64,000 nucleotides of DNA from Rugosibacter aromaticivorans (GTDB lineage: Bacteria; Pseudomonadota; Gammaproteobacteria; Burkholderiales; Rhodocyclaceae): NCBI RefSeq assembly GCF_000934545.1, contig NZ_CP010554.1, positions 1,674,001 to 1,738,000 on the forward strand, read 5' to 3'. A program made the translations under genes and the position numbers. The notes under the pieces were generated by a model that worked only from the letters and a program-made list of their open reading frames with translations, made no database searches and was not told where the DNA came from. Every line of letters begins with the position of its first letter. The first letter of the stretch is position 1. Below, in pieces: positions 53,206 through 61,443 of the stretch.

Positions 53206-54259
53206 TGAGTTTCTCCAGAATAAAAGCCACGAGATCAGGGCTCACGTTTGCTGTCACGGGGAGTACCCAAACAGGCAAAGTCAAATTAAGCCGAGTAAAT
53301 TTTACAGCATCCTTCTCTGTGGTCAGAATCGCATCCCCAGACAAATTCAGTTCTTCGCGTTGATAGTCATGATGGTCAGCAAATGGATGGGGCTCAAATA
53401 CCAGTCCCATTGCCTGCAAATGATCAAAAAAACGCTGGGGGGAGCCAATGCCTGCAACGGCGTGCACCTGCTTACCTAAAAAATTTTCAGCGCGGCAGGT
53501 TATTTGCTTCTGGCCCAGAAGATAAAAGCTTAGTCCTTCAAGACGCATGGCAAAAACAGGACGCCCAAAAGTCGGCGCCGGCAATACGCCGCGAAGCGCG
53601 GAATCCGTCTCTGGAAAGTCTCCCTGGGGAGCGGCGACACTATTGAAAACGACGGCATCCACCCGCCGCAACCGACTGATTGGCTCACGCAAGGGCCCCG
53701 CGGGAAGCTGCCAGCCATTCATGGTACCCCGTTGATCAAAAACCGCGATTTCAACATCACGCGCAAGACGATAATGCTGCAAGCCATCGTCAGAAAGAAT
53801 CACATTGCAGGCTGGATAACGAGATAACAAAGCTTGCGCTGCACGCACACGATCACGCCCAACAAATACCGGGCTCTGGCTGCGCCGTGCCAGCAATAAC
53901 GGCTCATCTCCCACAACCATCGGGGAGCTATCGGCCGTCACTTCCAGCACTCTTTTTGCCGACCCGCGATAGCCACGACTCACGATACCCGGATGCATGC
54001 CTCGCTCACGCAACATGGTCACCAAATGCAGAATGAGCGGTGTTTTTCCAGTACCACCGACGGTCAGATTACCAATCACAATGACAGGTACCGGCACGTG
54101 TTGTGCCGACAAAAAGCCCAAACGATAAAGCAGTAAGCGTAGCTCGGTCAGGGCTGCAAAAAAAAGCGACACAGGATACAGCAAACAGGCAAGTAGACCG
54201 CGATGCTGCCAGAAAGCAGGGCTGCCTACCGATTCAACGCTGGGCTTGCTGGGTAGCAA
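53186..54259 (-). CDS. lpxK: Tetraacyldisaccharide 4'-kinase
   Basis: A 357-residue inner-membrane-associated P-loop kinase that phosphorylates the lipid A disaccharide. An N-terminal hydrophobic helix (about 22-45) precedes [20 protein letters not shown] (P-loop 68-73), then [17 protein letters not shown] and [11 protein letters not shown]. The start is TTG at 54259 inside the exbD end (26-bp overlap); a slightly later alternative is possible. Copy 12 of the interspersed motif lies inside, read as [11 protein letters not shown]. Confidence 0.93.
   Translation of the reverse strand: MLPSKPSVESVGSPAFWQHRGLLACLLYPVSLFFAALTELRLLLYRLGFLSAQHVPVPVIVIGNLTVGGTGKTPLILHLVTMLRERGMHPGIVSRGYRGSAKRVLEVTADSSPMVVGDEPLLLARRSQSPVFVGRDRVRAAQALLSRYPACNVILSDDGLQHYRLARDVEIAVFDQRGTMNGWQLPAGPLREPISRLRRVDAVVFNSVAAPQGDFPETDSALRGVLPAPTFGRPVFAMRLEGLSFYLLGQKQITCRAENFLGKQVHAVAGIGSPQRFFDHLQAMGLVFEPHPFADHHDYQREELNLSGDAILTTEKDAVKFTRLNLTLPVWVLPVTANVSPDLVAFILEKLNGCPST
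53566..53591 (+). repeat. 26-bp interspersed motif, copy 12
   Basis: First box 12 of 14, second box ACGCCG. Inside lpxK, antisense to the gene. Confidence 0.6.
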
Positions 54260-54653
54260 AGGAAATATGCGAAAGCCCGGCAGATTGGGCAGCTTGCATC
54301 ACATCAATGACCGCTTGATGCATCGCTTTGGCATCTGCATTGATAATCACCACGGGTTCCTTGCCAGGCGCAGCCAATCGCTGCAGAGTCTGCTGAATAG
54401 CAGCCACATCATGGCCAACAACAGGGATCTTGTTAATCATCGTTTCACCTGCTGCCGTGATAGTGACGTTAATTTCCTCAGGTTGCTCTTTGTTCTGTTG
54501 TGCATCGGCCGTTGGGAGATTTATTTCCAGGCCGGAAAATTTCGAGTAGGTGGTAGTGATCATGACAAAAATCAAAATCACCAGTAATACATCGATCATT
54601 GGAATGAGATTAATCTCCGGCATCTCACGTTGGCGATTGCGCTGAAAGTTCAT
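54234..54653 (-). CDS. exbD: ExbD/TolR family biopolymer transport protein
   Basis: A 139-residue protein with one N-terminal membrane helix carrying the conserved Asp in LIPMIDVLLVILIFVMIT, followed by a periplasmic domain (about 45-139) ending in a region with VVINADAKAMHQAVIDVMQA. With ExbB it forms a proton-driven stator that energises TonB- or Tol-like systems; no tonB is visible. Lies 9 bp after exbB. Confidence 0.93.
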   Translation of the reverse strand: MNFQRNRQREMPEINLIPMIDVLLVILIFVMITTTYSKFSGLEINLPTADAQQNKEQPEEINVTITAAGETMINKIPVVGHDVAAIQQTLQRLAAPGKEPVVIINADAKAMHQAVIDVMQAAQSAGLSHISFATQQAQR

Positions 54654-54662
54654 CGCAACCTC

Positions 54663-55268
54663 CTAGCTGCGATCGCCATGAATCATTTCAACCAGCTTTA
54701 CCGCTTCTTGTTCCATTTCAACCAGAAAGCCATCTACCAATGCACGAAAATGGCGATACGCAATCATGCTCGGAATCGCAATAACAAGACCAAACCCCGT
54801 GTTGTAGAGGGCAACAGAGATACCATGTGCCAGCGCCTGCGGGTTATTACCTGATGCCGTAGGTGAGCCAAAAATTTCGATCATACCGACGACCGTACCA
54901 AAAAGGCCCATAAGAGGAGCAATCGTAGCAATCGTACCCAGCGTCGTCAGATAACGCTCAAGATCGTGCGCCACGCCACGGCCTGATTCTTCAATGGCCT
55001 CTTTCATCACTTCGCGTGAGCTTTTAGCGTTGCGCACACCTGAAGCAAGTACCCGACCTAAAGGAGAATGATTTTCTACTTTCGTGATTAATGCTTCGCT
55101 CACACCATTCTGCCGATATTCTGCAATAACGCCTTGCAGAACGCCCGGAGGTACAATTTTTGCGCGTCGCAAAACCGTTGCGCGTTCAATAATCAACGCA
55201 ACCGCAATAACGGATGCAAATAACAACGGCCATATAGGCCAGCCAGCCGCTTGAATAATTGCAAACAC
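54663..55268 (-). CDS. exbB: ExbB/TolQ/MotA-family proton channel protein
   Basis: A 201-residue inner-membrane protein with three helices (about 8-28, 108-130, 150-172). ATIAPLMGLFGTVVGMIEIF and ALYNTGFGLVIAIPSMIAY are the family channel helices. First gene of the exbB-exbD-lpxK-trm112-kdsB-adk-pfp-hppA run. Upstream lies a decayed insertion sequence. Confidence 0.94.
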   Translation of the reverse strand: MFAIIQAAGWPIWPLLFASVIAVALIIERATVLRRAKIVPPGVLQGVIAEYRQNGVSEALITKVENHSPLGRVLASGVRNAKSSREVMKEAIEESGRGVAHDLERYLTTLGTIATIAPLMGLFGTVVGMIEIFGSPTASGNNPQALAHGISVALYNTGFGLVIAIPSMIAYRHFRALVDGFLVEMEQEAVKLVEMIHGDRS

Positions 55269-55366
55269 GTGGACAAACTCCCGGTGAACAACGAAAGCCG
55301 CACTTTAGCCGGAACTGGTTACTTCGGCAATACAGTCAGGATGATGAACTGCGGAGCATTGCCTAA

Positions 55367-56198
55367 GAACTTATCCGTAAATAGGGGATAATGACTTTCC
55401 CTACGCGATCATCGCGTGGGGAAAGGCGATGACAAAAGCGAAGTCGCGGGAAGTAACGGATGATTTCCGGAAACGGGTAGAGCCACTGATTCCTGTCCGG
55501 TAGCACTTGACAGATCAGACGTACGCCCGCAAGGCAGGTGGGAGACGCAAGCCCAAGGATCCTCGACTGGTTTTTGAAGGTATAACGTACGCGCTGAGAA
55601 CGGGCAGGCAGTGGAAAGCACGGCCTGCAGAACGTTATGACGGCGCCAGCGCGATCCATGCCCGATTTCTGCACGGAGGGGAGAAGGCGGACTTTTTTGC
55701 GGCTTTGTGGAAGACCGGACTTGCAGAGTACGACGATGTTGAAGGTATCACCTGGCGTTGGCAAAGTATCGACGGGGCGATGATGAAAACGCCGCCGGCT
55801 CAAGCAAGCGTTGGCACCAACCCAACAGATCCGGGGGAAAAAATGGCAGCAAACGTCATTTGCTGGTGGACGGTTGTGGCGCCCCGTCGTTGCTCATCGT
55901 GATCAGGGCCCATCGGCGTGACGTTTCGCAACTGGGAGGCGTACCGGATGCAGGCTACACCGGAAAACCAGCACTGGAGATCATTGAGTGCCATGGCTAC
56001 CTTCCTCATATCAAAGGATGGGGCAAGAGGCCAGGCGCTGGATCGTTGAAGTGACTCATGGTTGGTTCAATCGCTTGCGCAAGCTACTGCGAAACGAAAA
56101 ACTTGATCGCAGCTTTATCACGCTTAACCACTTGACTGCATCCATCATCGCGTTCAGAAAGGTAGACCTGACTGTGAACATTATTTACGGATGAGCTC
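55367..56198 (+). mobile_element. Decayed IS5-family insertion sequence (IS427-like)
   Basis: An 832-bp element. Left end GAACTTATCCGTAAATA (55367-55383) and right end GAGCTCATCCGTAAATA (complement of 56182-56198) match at 15 of 17 bases. CTAA flanks both ends (55363-55366 and 56198-56201, sharing one base with the right end), fitting the YTAR target of IS5. It carries one transposase gene with several lesions. Confidence 0.88.
55429..56194 (+). pseudogene. IS5-family transposase, broken
   Basis: The gene opens MTKAKSREVTDDFRKRVEPL but meets TAG at 55501-55503, then continues in the same frame through RKPKDPRLVFEGITYALRTG and WRWQSIDGAMMK. Near the A6 run at 55838-55843 the frame must change to read NGSKRHLLVDGCG (first catalytic Asp) and PDAGYTGKPALEII (second Asp); this may have been the programmed -1 frameshift of IS427-type elements. 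A second break near 56030 leads to RRWIVEVTHGWFNR (catalytic Glu). The stretch between the two Asp regions is also shortened. Not functional. Confidence 0.87.
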
Positions 56199-56363
56199 TA
56201 AGTTATCCCCAAAATCTGTGGATAATTACGTGAAAAACGGCGGAAAGATAAATCTAACGTGCTTTTAATAAAGGCGATTTTTTTGGTCGCATAAAATTCA
56301 AACAGTTTCGTTGATGCTCGCTGATCGTTTAGTATTCACGCTTTTGAAAGACCTCGTCTGAGC

Positions 56364-57713
56364 ATGACTGCGCCAACCTCCGTGATCAGCATTAGTGAAT
56401 TGAACCGCCTAACCCGCCAAACGTTAGAGCAAGTATTCCCCCTGCTCTGGGTAACAGGTGAAATTTCAAACCTGATACGTGCGACGTCTGGGCATGTCTA
56501 TTTCACACTCAAGGACAATGCGGCTCAAGCACGTTGCGTTATGTTTCGCACGCGTGCACAGATCATTCCCTGGCGACTGGAAAATGGGCAACAAGTTGAA
56601 GCCCGGGCGCTAGTATCACTCTATGAGCCACGCGGTGATTTTCAATTAAACATTGAGACTATGCGTCGCGCAGGATTGGGGCGACTGTTTGAAGAATTTT
56701 CACGCCTGAAACAACAGCTTGAAATGGAAGGTTTGTTCGCTGCAGAGAGAAAAAAATCTTTACCTCGTCTGCCAAATCGAATCGGCATTATCAGCTCGCC
56801 TCAGGCCGCCGCTTTACAGGATGTTTTATCCACGCTCAATCGTCGCGCACCACATCTTGCAATTGTGCTCTACCCAACGCTGGTACAAGGTGAAATGGCA
56901 GCCAAAGGCATTGCCCAGGCGATTATCTCCGCAGGGCACCGTAATGAGTGCGATCTTTTACTGCTTGTACGTGGCGGCGGAAGCATTGAAGATTTATGGG
57001 CATTCAATGAAGAAATTGTGGCCTACGCAATTGCCCGTAGCACCTTACCTATAATAAGCGGTGTCGGCCACGAGACAGATACCACGATTGCTGATTTTGT
57101 TGCCGACTTGCGCGCACCAACACCCACTGCGGCCGCTGAACTCGCAACACAAAACTGGCATGGCATGCCACAGAAAATCATTGATCTGAGTCAGAAACTC
57201 AATAGCGCAATGCAGTATCGCATCTCACGTGACCAACAGCGACTTGACCATATTGCACTTCGCCTGACGCACCCTGCCAATAATCTAAAGCGTCGGCAGG
57301 ATCAGATGCATTTGCTCGGCTCCCAAATAAACACCGCACTGACAAGCTATTTGCGCATACGTCACGAACATATCAGCCGTCTTGCAATGCGCTTTAATCG
57401 CCTCGCACCGCGCGTAGAAAGCCGTCAAGGAGAACTGGCTTTGCTAGAACAACGTTTAGCAGCCACAAAAAATAGGTTTTTTTTGCAAGCGCGTAGCGCA
57501 CTTGACACTCTTTCCAAAGCCCTAGAGCATCTTAACCCGCACGATACCTTGGCACGTGGATTCGCCATTGTTCGTAACGAGCAAGGTGAGGTAGTAAGCC
57601 ATGCCAGCGGATTGCAAACCGGAAATCAAATCGCGGTCGAGCTGGCAACAGGCCATGTAACCGCCAAAGTTCTGACCACAAGTTCATCCGAAGAGCGACT
57701 GAAAAAACACTAA
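56364..57713 (+). CDS. xseA: Exodeoxyribonuclease VII large subunit
   Basis: A 449-residue nuclease subunit. An N-terminal OB fold (ISELNRLTRQTLEQVFPLLW, GHVYFTLKDNAAQARCVMFR) precedes the catalytic domain with IGIISSPQAAALQDVLSTLN, LLLVRGGGSIEDLWAFNEE and GVGHETDTTIADFVADLRAP, then a coiled coil. It degrades single-stranded DNA with XseB, not seen here. Stands alone after the insertion sequence. Confidence 0.95.
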   Translation: MTAPTSVISISELNRLTRQTLEQVFPLLWVTGEISNLIRATSGHVYFTLKDNAAQARCVMFRTRAQIIPWRLENGQQVEARALVSLYEPRGDFQLNIETMRRAGLGRLFEEFSRLKQQLEMEGLFAAERKKSLPRLPNRIGIISSPQAAALQDVLSTLNRRAPHLAIVLYPTLVQGEMAAKGIAQAIISAGHRNECDLLLLVRGGGSIEDLWAFNEEIVAYAIARSTLPIISGVGHETDTTIADFVADLRAPTPTAAAELATQNWHGMPQKIIDLSQKLNSAMQYRISRDQQRLDHIALRLTHPANNLKRRQDQMHLLGSQINTALTSYLRIRHEHISRLAMRFNRLAPRVESRQGELALLEQRLAATKNRFFLQARSALDTLSKALEHLNPHDTLARGFAIVRNEQGEVVSHASGLQTGNQIAVELATGHVTAKVLTTSSSEERLKKH

Positions 57714-57752
57714 TTCCTGTTACATACCTTGCTTTTTTAACCCGAGTTAACC

Positions 57753-57781
57753 TTGCACCTCCTAAAAGAATCTTTTATAAT
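57753..57781 (+). promoter_or_regulatory. Sigma70 promoter of rpsT
   Basis: TTGCAC (57753-57758), 17-bp spacer, perfect TATAAT (57776-57781), 45 bp before the rpsT start. Confidence 0.8.
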
Positions 57782-57826
57782 GGAGTCTCTTCCATGCTTC
57801 TACCTTTTATTAGATAATCATTCATT

Positions 57827-58087
57827 ATGGCCAATACAGCACAAGCTCGTAAACGCGCGCGCCAATCCGCCAATCAGCGTATCCACAACATGGATCAGCG
57901 GTCATCACTACGTACGGCCATCAAAAAAGTACGTAAAGCCATTGCTACTGGCGATAAAGCTGGCGCGCAGGCTGTTTTTGTTAAATCGCAAAAAATCATT
58001 GACTCTATTGCTGACAAAAAGATTGTTCATAAAAATCTTGTGGCTCGTCAAAAGAGCCGTTTGTCTGCTGCAATTAAAGCACTCTGA
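57827..58087 (+). CDS. rpsT: 30S ribosomal protein S20
   Basis: An 86-residue basic ribosomal protein: [34 protein letters not shown] and [20 protein letters not shown]. Single-gene unit with its own promoter and a strong terminator. The bases before its ATG have no clear Shine-Dalgarno sequence. Confidence 0.97.
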   Translation: MANTAQARKRARQSANQRIHNMDQRSSLRTAIKKVRKAIATGDKAGAQAVFVKSQKIIDSIADKKIVHKNLVARQKSRLSAAIKAL

Positions 58088-58113
58088 ACTACGTTATACG
58101 GAAGCTGCCAAAC

Positions 58114-58143
58114 AAAAAAAGCTGCCTTGGGGCAGCTTTTTTT
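58114..58143 (+). terminator. Intrinsic terminator of rpsT
   Basis: AAAGCTGCC, loop TTGG, GGCAGCTTT with a run of seven T, 27 bp after the rpsT stop. Confidence 0.92.
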
Positions 58144-58219
58144 GACTAGTTTTTATTATTTTTTCCAGCCTAAGTACGGCTGGCCGCAAGGCTCCGCCTG
58201 TATCTTGTCTAACAATCTA

Positions 58220-58678
58220 TCAATGGCTAGAAGTTAGCTTACTAACCCCAACTATCTTGAAGCCAGCGTCCAGACCCCGGCTCTTAAACCAGCCAGCATT
58301 CATTTCCAAGGCATAGCGCACTGGCTTCAAAGCGCAATGATTGTTCTCAGTTTGGGGTTCCATTTCCTCAATATTGATAATCGTGCCCTGCTCATCTAAA
58401 AAAGCGACTGAAAGTGGAAGGTAAGTATTCCTCATCCACATACAGTGTTTCGCAACTACTGGAAATACGAACAACATTCCATGCTGCGCAGGCATAGACC
58501 TGCGGTACATCAGACCAGAAGCTCGGTTATCAAGTGTTGCAGCAACCTCAGCTTCAATATGATGCATCCCCGCAAATAAATTAACAGGCTGCGGTATATA
58601 CGATTCTGCCTTCACAGAAATCGTAAAAAATACTGTTGCCAATGCAACATTCAGTAAAGTTAATGTACGACTCCTCAT
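58220..58678 (-). CDS. DUF192 family secreted protein
   Basis: A 152-residue protein with a signal peptide (MRSRTLTLLNVALATVFFTI, cleavage probably after VKA near residue 24) and one DUF192 domain: EVAATLDNRASGLMYRRSMP, then GMLFVFPVVAKHCMWMRNTYLPL and ALEMNAGWFKSRGL. The family has unknown function. The ATG at 58678 has a purine-rich AGGGGTGGA ahead of it and leaves a normal signal peptide; an in-frame ATG at 58696 is less likely. Confidence 0.86.
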   Translation of the reverse strand: MRSRTLTLLNVALATVFFTISVKAESYIPQPVNLFAGMHHIEAEVAATLDNRASGLMYRRSMPAQHGMLFVFPVVAKHCMWMRNTYLPLSVAFLDEQGTIINIEEMEPQTENNHCALKPVRYALEMNAGWFKSRGLDAGFKIVGVSKLTSSH

Positions 58679-58729
58679 TCCACCCCTAAAAAACATTTCA
58701 ATGTATCTATCGGAAGAGACACAAATATT

Positions 58730-58760
58730 AAAAACGGCGGGTTACCCCGCCGTTTTTAAT
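58730..58760 (-). terminator. Bidirectional intrinsic terminator
   Basis: AAAAACGGCGGG, four bases, CCCGCCGTTTTT; strong stem with T run, just past the stop of the Ala-rich gene on the minus strand. Confidence 0.9.
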
Positions 58761-58773
58761 GTTACAACCAGAA

Positions 58774-58992
58774 TTACTTGGCTTCAGCAGGAGCGGCGGC
58801 AGCAGCAGCCTTCTTAGCTTTACGGTGGTGATGTTTTTTGGCTTTCATGACAGGTGCTTTTTCAGCGGCAGCAGGAGCAGCGGCGGCGGCAGCAGGAGCA
58901 GCAGCAGGAGCAGCCTTTTCTTCAGCAGCAAAAACGGAAGTGGCGGAAGTGGCAATCAGGCCAGCAACCAGAGTAGCGATCAGTTTGTTCAT
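58774..58992 (-). CDS. Small Ala-rich secreted protein with Lys/His patch
   Basis: A 72-residue protein. A signal peptide (MNKLIATLVAGLIATSATSV, cleavage after FAA near residue 23) is followed by an Ala/Pro stretch, then PVMKAKKHHHRKAKKAAAAA and PAEAK. AAAGGG precedes the ATG and a terminator follows closely, so it is a real single-gene unit. It is reminiscent in composition of acid-shock-type or periplasmic charge-buffering peptides, but no family is assigned. The HHH and Lys cluster could bind metal or anionic surfaces. Confidence 0.75.
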   Translation of the reverse strand: MNKLIATLVAGLIATSATSVFAAEEKAAPAAAPAAAAAAPAAAEKAPVMKAKKHHHRKAKKAAAAAAPAEAK

Positions 58993-59050
58993 AGTAAACC
59001 CTTTCAGTTATTTAAGTTAAGTCTGACAACTGCCGATTTCTTGGAGTGTC

Positions 59051-59629
59051 TTAACACTTAACGCGCGGATTAACACCAGGTTGACCCGTAATTAAAATTT
59101 CTCGCCAATGCCCAGGTAATAGTTTTTCTAGAGTCCACTCGCCTACTGCCCAGCGAATAAGCCTGAGTGTTGGGAATCCAATTTTTGCAGTCATGCGACG
59201 TACCTGACGATTTTTCCCTTCACCTATTACAATCTGCAGCCATGAAGTTGGAATACTTGCCCGATAGCGAATTGGTGGATGCCGTTCCCATAAATTCGAC
59301 GGTTCATCGATGAGTCTTACTTCGGAAGGTCGGGTAATAAAGTCGCCCAGATCCACCTCCTGTCTTAAATGCTCTAAAGCAGAATCAGGCGGAATACCTT
59401 CCACTTGAACCCAATAGGTCTTAAGCAATTTATGGCGGGGATGAGTAATTCTTGCCTGCAATCTACCGTCATCAGTGAGCAAGACGAGCCCTTCCGAATC
59501 CGAATCCAAGCGCCCCGCTGCATAAACATTAGGCATTTGTATAAAGTTAGCAAGCGTCGAACGCCCGCTCGCATCCGTAAACTGCGTTAATACGCCATAA
59601 GGTTTATTAAACAGAATAAGGCGACTCAT
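59051..59629 (-). CDS. rluE: Ribosomal large subunit pseudouridine synthase, RluE-like
   Basis: A 192-residue RsuA/RluB/E/F-family synthase without an S4 domain. It begins [20 protein letters not shown], the catalytic Asp42 lies in [19 protein letters not shown], and [20 protein letters not shown] and LIRWAVGEW follow. The lack of S4 and the length fit RluE, which modifies 23S rRNA. It lies 22 bp after aceK on the same strand. Confidence 0.88.
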   Translation of the reverse strand: MSRLILFNKPYGVLTQFTDASGRSTLANFIQMPNVYAAGRLDSDSEGLVLLTDDGRLQARITHPRHKLLKTYWVQVEGIPPDSALEHLRQEVDLGDFITRPSEVRLIDEPSNLWERHPPIRYRASIPTSWLQIVIGEGKNRQVRRMTAKIGFPTLRLIRWAVGEWTLEKLLPGHWREILITGQPGVNPRVKC

Positions 59630-59651
59630 ACATCATGGGTAAAATCGCAGG

Positions 59652-61397
59652 TCACGAAAAGCTATTACAAAATCGTAACGATTCTGAATAAGGAAAAAAG
59701 TCTTTCACTACGCCTTGACGGATATCCGCTTGCGTAGCCTGCCAAAAACCGGCACTGAGAATGTCTTTATGGTGACGCATAAAAGCTGCACGAATTTTTT
59801 CTGACGTCAGCAAAAAAGTGGTAAATTCTTCGGGAAAAACATCGTTCCTTGATGCTGAGTACCAACTCTTTCCCGCCATTTCAGCATCAAAGTCCGGGGG
59901 CGGCGGAATACGACGAAACCTACAGTCTGTCATATATTCGATCTCATCGTAATCGTAGAAAACAACTCGACCATATCGGGTAATTCCAAAATTTTTCCAC
60001 AGCATATCGCCAGGGAAAATGTTGGCTATGGCCAACTCACGAATCGCATTTCCGTATTCGACCACAGCATGCTCTATTTGGTCATCTTGACCTGCCTTCA
60101 TCATTTCCTCAAGAAATAAATTAAGCGGTTGCATGCGTCGTTCAATATAGACGTGCTTAATCACCAAGCTTTCCCCATCCTCTTCAATTAAAGATGGGGC
60201 AGATTCATACAGTGCATTAATCAGCTCTTGCGAAAACCTTTTCCGTGGCAAAGCGACATGGGAAAATTCAAGCGTATCAGCCATACGCCCCACACGATCG
60301 ACCTGTTTAACCAGTTGGTATTTTCTGCGGACAGTTTCATGATCAACCTCTTTAGAACTACCAAAGACGTCTCTGATAATTTTAAAAACATAAGGGTAGG
60401 ATGGCAAGGTAAATACCATCATGACCAAACCTCGAATGCCTGGCGCAACAATGAACTGATCTGCGGAATGATGTAGATGATAGACAAGGTCACGGTAAAA
60501 CGTCGTTTTGCCCTGTTTCCCAAGTCCAAGCATGGTGTAAAGTTCAGAATGGGGTTTATTCGTCATAATCGTGCGTAAAAACTGGACATAAGCGGAAGGT
60601 ACTTCCATATCCACCATGAAATATGCACGCGAAAGAGAAAATAACAAACTGATTCGCCAAGCGTCCAGAATAATCGTATCTATATAAATCTTACCGCTTG
60701 GTACATGCAATATGGGTACAGCAAATGGATGTTCTGTGCCACCATTGATTACTTTTCCAATAACGTAAGCTGCCTTATTTCGATAAAAAGCAGAACCCAA
60801 TACCTGAATTTGAAAATTGGCTTCTTGTTTAGGCAATCTACCCAAATGTTGCATAAATGTGCGCAAAATGAAATCTACATCTCGATCAATATCTTCAAAT
60901 TCAAGGGCCCACGAAAAATCGAGAAATATCTGCTGGATAAAATCACTGACATTGTGTTGCGTTGGGTAATAGCAGCGATAAGCTGGTGGCTTTGACTCGA
61001 TATATTCTGTAGCGACAGCGGGGCGAACGAAAATATAATCGTTATGAAAATATGTCCGATGCAAAATCCGACAACAAACCGAGTTGAAAAAGGTTTCAGC
61101 CAACTCAGGCTGCCGATGATCAGATAAAAATCCGATGTAACTTAGTTTGGTTTGTTGCCAGATGTCCTCCGCCAAACCGTCTGCATTAAACTCATCACAC
61201 AACTGCGCTGTCGTTTCATTGACGCGATCAGCGTAGAACTGGATACGATCCTTAATCGCTTGCTGTCCGTCAATCCAGCGCATTTCTTCAAATCGCTGTT
61301 TCGCACCTGATGAGCATTCGCGAAACAAGCTGTAGTGCTTGTTAAATCCAGCAACGATAACGCTCGCTATCCGCTCGGACGTTGGGTCGATAGTCAT
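59652..61397 (-). CDS. aceK: Isocitrate dehydrogenase kinase/phosphatase
   Basis: A 581-residue bifunctional enzyme that reversibly phosphorylates isocitrate dehydrogenase to direct carbon to the glyoxylate shunt. APGIRGLVMMVFTLPSYPYV followed by FKIIRD (ATP loop and Lys) and the late FPGDMLWKNFGITRYGRVVF with YDYDEIEYMTDC (catalytic Asp and metal site) are characteristic. Neither aceA nor aceB is in the window, so the pathway itself is not shown here. Confidence 0.95.
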   Translation of the reverse strand: MTIDPTSERIASVIVAGFNKHYSLFRECSSGAKQRFEEMRWIDGQQAIKDRIQFYADRVNETTAQLCDEFNADGLAEDIWQQTKLSYIGFLSDHRQPELAETFFNSVCCRILHRTYFHNDYIFVRPAVATEYIESKPPAYRCYYPTQHNVSDFIQQIFLDFSWALEFEDIDRDVDFILRTFMQHLGRLPKQEANFQIQVLGSAFYRNKAAYVIGKVINGGTEHPFAVPILHVPSGKIYIDTIILDAWRISLLFSLSRAYFMVDMEVPSAYVQFLRTIMTNKPHSELYTMLGLGKQGKTTFYRDLVYHLHHSADQFIVAPGIRGLVMMVFTLPSYPYVFKIIRDVFGSSKEVDHETVRRKYQLVKQVDRVGRMADTLEFSHVALPRKRFSQELINALYESAPSLIEEDGESLVIKHVYIERRMQPLNLFLEEMMKAGQDDQIEHAVVEYGNAIRELAIANIFPGDMLWKNFGITRYGRVVFYDYDEIEYMTDCRFRRIPPPPDFDAEMAGKSWYSASRNDVFPEEFTTFLLTSEKIRAAFMRHHKDILSAGFWQATQADIRQGVVKDFFPYSESLRFCNSFS

Positions 61398-61443
61398 CAG
61401 CTAAGACGGTGTTGTTAGTATAGTAAATGCACCGTTCCTGAAA

